Below, in pieces: positions 50,969-55,841 of a stretch of 55,841 nucleotides of DNA. The stretch's first letter is position 1, and each line of letters starts with the position of its first letter. A program made the translations under genes and the position numbers. The stretch is from Hyphomicrobiaceae bacterium. Its GTDB lineage: Bacteria; Pseudomonadota; Alphaproteobacteria; Rhizobiales; Hyphomicrobiaceae. The DNA lies in the NCBI GenBank assembly GCA_025359185.1, contig JANYHF010000065.1:1-55841 (forward strand), given 5' to 3'. Below the pieces are notes generated by a model. It made no database searches, was not told the DNA's origin, and saw only the letters and a list, made by a program, of their open reading frames with translations.

Positions 50969-51343
50969 ATGATACCCATCAGCATGGACGGGACCGACCC
51001 CGCGACTTGGGATCCGAAGCTCGACGGACTGTCCGCAGCGCCGGACAACCATCGTTTGCTCTATGAAGACGACTACATCCGGGTCCTATCAGTCAGCATC
51101 AAGCCCGGCGAGAAAGAACCAGTCCACCATCACCGCTGGCCATCGGTCTTCGTCATCGACCGTCTCGTCAAGGTTCGAGACTTCGATGCCAGCGGCAAGG
51201 AAATTCCGCTGCCGATTCCGGACAAATTCGAACTGCCACTGACAGTGAAATTTCCCCCGCAGCCAGCGCATTCTGTGCGAAACGACGACAGTGTGCCATT
51301 CCACGCGACCCGCGTCGAATTCAAGCTGGGCTTCCCCGATTGA
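50969..51343 (+). CDS. Small cupin protein under LacI control
   Basis: The start MIPISMDGTDPATWDPKLDG follows GAGAGGAG and gives 124 aa. It is a single cupin barrel: LLYEDDYIRVLSVSIKPGEK, EPVHHHRWPSVFVID (the HHH metal site), and later FPPQPAHSVRNDDSVPFHAT with the last His. It may be an isomerase, a dioxygenase-like enzyme or a sugar-binding protein. Being the only gene opposite its repressor, it is probably the main regulated target. No transporter or kinase accompanies it. Confidence 0.85.
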   Translation: MIPISMDGTDPATWDPKLDGLSAAPDNHRLLYEDDYIRVLSVSIKPGEKEPVHHHRWPSVFVIDRLVKVRDFDASGKEIPLPIPDKFELPLTVKFPPQPAHSVRNDDSVPFHATRVEFKLGFPD

Positions 51344-51517
51344 TCCGGTTTAGCTGGAGTGTCTGCGATTGAGAAGCCTCGCCTGACTGTTCCGGCTGGC
51401 GAGACTCGTTCGTAGGCGGCACATGGCCCGCTGTAGTCAGCCTCTATTCCTTCTTTTTCACCTCCGCAAAACCGGGCCTAAGCCGGCATGCTTGGCCAGC
51501 ACCCACCTCGCGGCTGC

Positions 51518-51580
51518 CCCTCATCCGGCCTTCGGCCACCTTCTCCCCCCCTGACGCGAAGAGCGCTCGGGGGAGAAGGA
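51518..51580. repeat. Dispersed intergenic repeat with CCGGCCTTCGGCC hairpin
   Basis: CCCCTCATCCGGCCTTCGGC is followed by CTTCTCCCCCC, which pairs with GGGGGAGAAG about 25 bases later. This is a common intergenic element type in Alphaproteobacteria. The rest of 51344-51762 shows no gene. Confidence 0.6.
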
Positions 51581-51762
51581 AATGACCTCGAATGCCAAGT
51601 CCGGCCGCTTGGGGTCGCGCGAGCCGTCCCAGCCCAGCGGTCAGCAATGATCCACATTCCGCCAGCCCGTCTTCCAAATGCTGCCTTGGCCAGACAGACC
51701 CCGCCTGCTGCCACACGTTTCTGCCAGCGCGCGCGGGCCAAATCTGCTAGGGCCTTCAAACG

Positions 51763-52638
51763 ATGGGAGACCGGAGCGGCATGACGGCGAGCGGGCGGCC
51801 AACGGGGAGCGCGGACGGGATTTTGCGGCCGGGCGATCTGCTGGCTCCGGCGGATGGGCGGGCGGCGATGGACGATCTGCGCCGGCCGCCGCGCACGCTG
51901 CTGGCGCTGGCTGCGGCTGTTGCTCTGCATACGGGTTTGTTTGGCTGGGCTGCGTCCAGCCGGACGGCGGCGGTGACGGCGGAGCCGGACCGGCCGGTGG
52001 CCGTAGAGGTGATGGACGCGGCGGCGTTTGATAAGCGGTATGCGTCTCTTGTGGCGGGGTCAGCGGCAGCTCGGCCCGTGCCGCAAGCTGCAAAGCCGAC
52101 TGCCGCCGAACAGCAGCCGCAAGCCAATGAGCCGCCGCCCGTACAGGAGGCCGCCGCGCCAAAGCCGCCAGCCGCTCCAGCCCCGGCCCCGGCAACCGAT
52201 CCTCCGCCCAAGGACGACATTGCCGCCGAATTAGCTGCACCTTTGCGGGCGCCAAAACCTGCGCTCGACCTCGCCGTAAATCCCGCCCTGCTGGCGCCAA
52301 AACCCAAGCGGGCGCTGACAGCAGCGGAGCTGGTGGCCAAGCAGTTGGGCGGATCGGTGAAGGCGCGGGCCGAGGCTGTCGATGCGTATACGCGCGATGT
52401 GATCCGGTTGCTGATCGCTTCCAAGCCCAGTTGGACCGGCGTCACCGGCGAACTAGTGGTCGGTTTTGCGATATCCTTGCGAGGAGACATCCAGGACGTT
52501 GAGGTGGTGCGCAGCAGCGGCAATGCCAAGCTCGATAATGTGATCCTGGCGTCACTGGCCGCCATCCGTCTGCCGCCGCCGCCGCCCGGAGCCGAGCTTC
52601 GTGACCGGACAATGGAGGTCACCTACGACTACAAATGA
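51763..52638 (+). CDS. TonB-like energy transducer
   Basis: The 291-aa protein has one N-terminal membrane helix (TLLALAAAVALHTGLFGWAA near residues 46-65), a Pro/Ala-rich periplasmic spacer of about 110 residues (ANEPPPVQEAAAPKPPAAPA) and a TonB C-terminal domain (GVTGELVVGFAISLRGDIQD, VEVVRSSGNAKLDNVILASL, AIRLPPPPPGAE). TonB couples the proton gradient to outer-membrane receptors. No exbB, exbD or receptor gene is nearby. Starts at 51763 and 51781 are possible. Confidence 0.88.
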   Translation: MGDRSGMTASGRPTGSADGILRPGDLLAPADGRAAMDDLRRPPRTLLALAAAVALHTGLFGWAASSRTAAVTAEPDRPVAVEVMDAAAFDKRYASLVAGSAAARPVPQAAKPTAAEQQPQANEPPPVQEAAAPKPPAAPAPAPATDPPPKDDIAAELAAPLRAPKPALDLAVNPALLAPKPKRALTAAELVAKQLGGSVKARAEAVDAYTRDVIRLLIASKPSWTGVTGELVVGFAISLRGDIQDVEVVRSSGNAKLDNVILASLAAIRLPPPPPGAELRDRTMEVTYDYK

Positions 52639-52675
52639 CAGTTGCAGCGGCATATCGGCGCAAACTGTGCGGAAC

Positions 52676-52717
52676 GATACCGGAATGACCGGGAATGATA
52701 CCGGAATGACCGCGAAC
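52676..52717 (+). repeat. 21-bp tandem repeat, two copies
   Basis: GATACCGGAATGACCG begins each unit, at 52676 and 52697. It lies in the short gap between the tonB-like and dehalogenase genes. No function apparent. Confidence 0.6.
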
Positions 52718-52727
52718 AACACCTGTT

Positions 52728-53405
52728 TCACGCGCTCTGAGCGGGGAAAAGCGCCAGCAAGCCATGCAGATCCGGCACGACAGCGGCTGCTGGCATATCC
52801 GGATATTCGTCAGGCGCATGGCTCCGGTTGACCCAGATCGCCCGGAATCCGAACGCGGTTGCCCCCGCCACATCCCACCGGTTGGAGGACACGAAGGTGA
52901 TCTCCTCGCGGGTGGCGCCGAACTTGGTCATGGCCAGGCGGTAGACCCGGCTGGAGGGCTTGAAGATACCCACATCTGAGGCGCTGAGCACAGCGTCAAA
53001 CAGCGCTTCGAGGCCCGCCGACCGGGCCGCTTTGTCGAGCATGTCGGCATCGCCGTTGGAGAGGATGGCGAGGCGCGAGCGCTTGCGTTTCAGGGCCGTA
53101 AGCGCGTCCTTCACCTCGGCGTAGGCGGATAATGTGTCGTAGGCGGACAATAGCTGTTCGCCAATCTCCATAGGATGTCCGCCGGTCGAGGCCAGAGCGA
53201 AATCCAGACCGTTTTTCAAACACTTACGGAAGGCGGCGGGCTTGCCGGCAAGGGCATGAATCCAGGTGTATTCCAGTGTCTTGGCCCGCCAGATCTCGGA
53301 CAACCGGTCTGCCTGCGGACCGATTTGTAGCTTCAACCGCGCCACCGCCGAATGGACATCAAACAGCGTGCCATAAGCGTCGAAAACATGGATGATCTGG
53401 CTCAT
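52728..53405 (-). CDS. (S)-2-haloacid dehalogenase, type II
   Basis: The start MSQIIHVFDAYGTLFDVHSA gives 225 aa. Catalytic Asp lies in FDAYGTLFDVHSAV; Arg/Trp in SEIWRAKTLEYTWI; LAILSNGDADML gives the Ser-Asn pair; Lys is in GIFKPSSRVYRLA, and the final segment is SSNRWDVAGATAFGFRAIWV. This set is the L-2-haloacid dehalogenase signature rather than a general HAD phosphatase. It hydrolyses 2-haloalkanoic acids to hydroxy acids through an ester intermediate on Asp. It converges on the TonB-like gene. Confidence 0.93.
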   Translation of the reverse strand: MSQIIHVFDAYGTLFDVHSAVARLKLQIGPQADRLSEIWRAKTLEYTWIHALAGKPAAFRKCLKNGLDFALASTGGHPMEIGEQLLSAYDTLSAYAEVKDALTALKRKRSRLAILSNGDADMLDKAARSAGLEALFDAVLSASDVGIFKPSSRVYRLAMTKFGATREEITFVSSNRWDVAGATAFGFRAIWVNRSHAPDEYPDMPAAAVVPDLHGLLALFPAQSA

Positions 53406-53496
53406 AACGGCAGCATATAGGCCCAACTTCAGGCTTTGTTAAACAGTTTTGGCTAAGTTTTCTGGACAACGCATGTAACGAGTTCGCGGACGCCCT

Positions 53497-54090
53497 ATGA
53501 GCACTGTTGGTTACACTGCCGATATCCACAAGGTCGCCGACACCGACAAGCGGATGGCGCTGTTCCTCGGCATGGCCTTCCTGTTCGTCTGGGTGGTCGC
53601 CCTCAACATCGGCATCCAGGATATGACCCCGCGCTGGTTTCAGCGTGAGTTCGACTGGTTGTCCGCCGAAGAAATCCCCTCGATTTTTCTCAGCATGGCC
53701 TTCGCGTCGCTGATCGCTGCGGCCGGGCTTTGGCTGTTCAGTGGCAATGGCAGCCGGCTCTATCATATCGACGGCGCGGGAATAACCGTATACGGATTGT
53801 TTAGCTCGACGCCGCTGGCCTGGACAGATTTTGCGTCGCTCGACCGCGAGGTGTCCACCATTAATTTGTATCTGACCGACGCTGCGAAGTCCAAAAGCGC
53901 CTTGAAAAAGGTGGTTTTTGACGTATCGAAGATCGATTGCACGGGCTCGCAGCTGGAAGCGCTGATCGTCTATTACCGTCCCGACCTCTATGGCACGCTG
54001 GCCAATGGACCGTCAGCCTCCGTCGTAACCACTGCCACATCAACGCCCGCCAAGGCGCGCACCATTGCAATGTCCTCGCGCAGCAAATGA
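53497..54090 (+). CDS. Two-helix membrane protein with a PH-like C-terminus, unknown function
   Basis: The 197-aa product has hydrophobic helices at about 22-43 (MALFLGMAFLFVWVVALNIG) and 63-84. A short cytosolic domain follows (LYHIDGAGITVYGLFSSTPL, AWTDFASLDREV) that recalls bacterial PH-like domains. The last 25 residues are Ser/Thr/Ala-rich. Its 3' end overlaps the convergent gene at 53988-54533 by about 100 bp, so one of the two 3' ends may be wrong. Confidence 0.7.
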   Translation: MSTVGYTADIHKVADTDKRMALFLGMAFLFVWVVALNIGIQDMTPRWFQREFDWLSAEEIPSIFLSMAFASLIAAAGLWLFSGNGSRLYHIDGAGITVYGLFSSTPLAWTDFASLDREVSTINLYLTDAAKSKSALKKVVFDVSKIDCTGSQLEALIVYYRPDLYGTLANGPSASVVTTATSTPAKARTIAMSSRSK

Positions 54091-54533
54091 TCCGCCGCCC
54101 AGTGCTGCGGATGGTCAACCGCGTTGCGATGGATGGCCGCCCTGTCCAGCGCCGCAATGGCCCTGCCGAGTTGGCGAGCATCTTGCTCGGCAACAGCAAT
54201 CCGCAAGCGCAGCCGCGCCTCGGTGACGTTCAGCGCAGCGTCGATGTCCGGCGGCAGGGGTAGCCCGGGGTCAACCCTGGTTAGGCGTATCGCCTCGAGA
54301 CCGCGATAGGCTTCAACGGTTTCAGCACCGGATTCAACTGGCGCCCGAAGACCTTGCACTCCATCACACGTCCCGCCGGACACAGGCCCCGGCATGACCC
54401 AAACCAACGCGCGCAGGCACAGCCACAGGCACCCGGCCAGCAGCCCCATCACGATCATTGTCGGCCCGGCACCAGCCACCCTGATACGCCACCATGTCCT
54501 GCTGCCCAACGCACTGCTTAGACTGTGCCACAA
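53988..54533 (-). CDS. Possible membrane-anchored helical protein
   Basis: The 181-aa frame has one membrane helix near residues 24-48 (PTMIVMGLLAGCLWLCLRAL). An alpha-helical, Ala/Arg-rich periplasmic part follows (AALNVTEARLRLRIAVAEQD). It overlaps the convergent gene at 53497-54090 over its last 103 bp. No family recognised. The long open frame and clear helix favour a real gene, but the overlap lowers confidence. Confidence 0.5.
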   Translation of the reverse strand: MWHSLSSALGSRTWWRIRVAGAGPTMIVMGLLAGCLWLCLRALVWVMPGPVSGGTCDGVQGLRAPVESGAETVEAYRGLEAIRLTRVDPGLPLPPDIDAALNVTEARLRLRIAVAEQDARQLGRAIAALDRAAIHRNAVDHPQHWAADHLLREDIAMVRALAGVDVAVVTTEADGPLASVP

Positions 54534-54745
54534 TTCAGACCCGGCTGTGTCCCATGGTCGTACCGTTTGGTGTTATCACGAGCAGGACCTACGTGCACTT
54601 GTGTCGTCTTGTTTGCACCATCCGGCGCGCTTAAAGTGATGTGGGTGATCGGATCGTTGAGTTGCGTCGTATCTGAGTCCAATTGAGCTGATGTCCTCCC
54701 AGCGGTTCCCATGCCGCGTCTTGGCCAATATCGACCGAGGTTCAC

Positions 54746-55039
54746 ATGAATCCGACGACACTCGCTTTGGTTGCTTGCGCGTTTGTGTCGGGTTTGGGCG
54801 TGGGTCTGTCGGGCCCGGCAGCTAAGGCCGGTGAAGGTTTGTTGCGGATTGTCATGAACGGTCCTCTACAGCTGCAGCAAGCCGACAGGATTACAGTGTC
54901 AGCCAGTGGCCTGAAGACGGGTTTCCAGCAGACCAATTTTCGCTGGTCAGCGCATCCGGGCTTGGCTGTAAGCAAAGCATTCTGCGCGCCCAAGGACGAA
55001 CTGCCGTCCGTTGTCCAGCCTATCATCCAGCATCTGTAA
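54746..55039 (+). CDS. Small exported protein, unknown function
   Basis: The 97-aa product has a signal peptide (MNPTTLALVACAFVSGLGVG, cleavage likely near AAKA-GEG). The mature part is about 68 residues with a single late Cys (SKAFCAPKDE). GAGG precedes the ATG by about 10 bases. No family recognised. The gap upstream, 54534-54745, contains no feature I can support. Confidence 0.55.
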   Translation: MNPTTLALVACAFVSGLGVGLSGPAAKAGEGLLRIVMNGPLQLQQADRITVSASGLKTGFQQTNFRWSAHPGLAVSKAFCAPKDELPSVVQPIIQHL

Positions 55040-55379
55040 ACGTGATTTTGAGTGCACACGCCGTCCCGTCATAAGGGTTCCTTGCTGTGCGCGATCCGTG
55101 TTTTCAGATGAGAATATGCACTGTTTCCAGCGTTTTTGCCGGGTCGCATTGCAAAAACCCGTGAAAACAAACTCTTTTCTCCACATGCGCGACAACTTGC
55201 CTTGCTTGCAGCCTACAACTTTGCGATAGGACGGACCATGTTTCGTAGGGAGTCACATCGGCAGACGGGTGTTTGGATCGGCTGCGATCCGTTGCGATGT
55301 TGCCAGACGATGGTGGCGATATAGGCCCGAATTCGCCACCCCCGGAACAGTACCGAAAATGGAAAAGGACGCTGACAGA

Positions 55380-55781
55380 ATGAAGACCCCGATGAAGGCA
55401 AAGCTCGTCGCTGGCAAGGCTCTCAAGCCCAAGGCCGCTCCGCTGAAGACCGCCGCAGCGAAGGTTGCGCCAGCCAAGGCCGCCGCTCCGAAGACCGACA
55501 AGATTGCGACCATCACGTTCAATCAGATGGCTAAGGATCTTGCCGAGACTCACGCCATGCCAAAGAAGCAGATGGGCACCGTGCTCGCCGACATGACAGC
55601 GATGATCGCCAAGCACTTGAAGAAGGGCGCCAAGGTTCGTATCAACGGCATTGGCATTCTGCAGATCCGCAAGCGGCCGGCGCGCATGGGCCGCAACCCG
55701 GCGACCGGCGAATCAATCAAGATCAAGGCCAGCAAGAAGATCGCCTTCCGCGCTGCCAAGGAATTGAAAGAGTCGCTCTAA
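55380..55781 (+). CDS. HU/IHF-like DNA-binding protein with Lys/Ala/Pro-rich extension
   Basis: Starting at MKTPMKAKLVAGKALKPKAA gives 133 aa; an ATG at 55359 is an alternative. The first 42 residues are a histone H1-like tail of KAAPLKTAAAKVAPAK type. The HU fold follows: TFNQMAKDLAETHAMPKKQM, GTVLADMTAMIAKHLKKGAK, VRINGIGILQIRKRPARMGR and the DNA-clamping arm NPATGESIKIKASKKIAFRA. It compacts or bends chromosomal DNA; the tail likely adds nonspecific binding. The 340-bp gap before it holds no gene I can support. Confidence 0.9.
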   Translation: MKTPMKAKLVAGKALKPKAAPLKTAAAKVAPAKAAAPKTDKIATITFNQMAKDLAETHAMPKKQMGTVLADMTAMIAKHLKKGAKVRINGIGILQIRKRPARMGRNPATGESIKIKASKKIAFRAAKELKESL

Positions 55782-55841
55782 ATCGATAGGGCTTAAACGC
55801 CGCAATTTGCTGGTGGCGATGGCTCAAAGAGCCAAAGCCAC

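Noticed and set aside
51444-51930. Frames in the gap before the TonB-like gene
   Set aside because: They translate an intergenic palindromic repeat and lack start signals.

Overview
The window looks like a high-GC alphaproteobacterial chromosome, most likely Hyphomicrobiales-like (Rhizobiales); I cannot name a genus. Pointers are the divergent rsmE/ubiA pair, a DUF4170 gene, a perfect CtrA box (TTAA-N7-TTAAC), a soxBDAG sarcosine oxidase operon, xerD, and several dispersed palindromic repeat families of the kind seen in this group.

Left end (1-8993): an accessory, plasmid-like segment lying directly against the 3' end of a tRNA-Lys(CTT) gene, the classic position of an integrated element. 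All its genes run on the minus strand. From the tRNA leftwards they are a DNA-binding protein, a winged-helix protein resembling a replication initiator, three tandem 23-bp iteron-like repeats in AT-rich DNA, a 430-bp block of nested inverted repeats, a VirD4/HerA-like ATPase, small Cys-rich proteins, a DUF3768 protein and an unusual DUF4189-PDZ membrane protein. The segment shows decay: a probable frameshift at the start of the ATPase, a nonsense codon in the next gene, an IS1595-family insertion with an exact 8-bp target duplication, and a probable frameshift in another small gene. No integrase is visible inside the window.

Core chromosome (8994-20153): tRNA-Lys, rsmE, ubiA with a strong terminator, DUF4170 followed at once by an MsbA-like ABC exporter, a PAS/degenerate-GGDEF/EAL protein, a small membrane protein, a TIGR03364-type FAD oxidoreductase, a disulfide-oxidoreductase homologue that has lost both redox cysteines, and a histidine kinase.

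Middle (20154-38034): an exported DMFase-like protein, an exported protein behind a CtrA box, a DUF1772 membrane protein, oligoendopeptidase F, a cysteine hydrolase, xylulokinase, a glutathione S-transferase, a GSA-type aminotransferase, a cytochrome c, lutABC (L-lactate oxidation), an SDR-like protein, a D-lyxose isomerase-like protein, an RTX protein and a GT39-type glycosyltransferase. Lyxose isomerase and xylulokinase together would carry D-lyxose to xylulose 5-phosphate.

Right part (38035-55841): a HAD phosphatase, soxBDAG with a telomere-like 32-bp inverted repeat between soxB and soxD, an NtrC-type regulator, xerD with an exported helical protein and a 48-aa membrane protein, a LacI regulator with three identical palindromic operators facing a lone cupin gene, a TonB-like protein, a haloacid dehalogenase, small membrane or exported proteins, and an HU-like protein with a Lys/Ala/Pro-rich tail. 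A bipartite palindromic repeat of about 100-160 bp occurs five times between 23 and 46 kb, once inside the lut operon.
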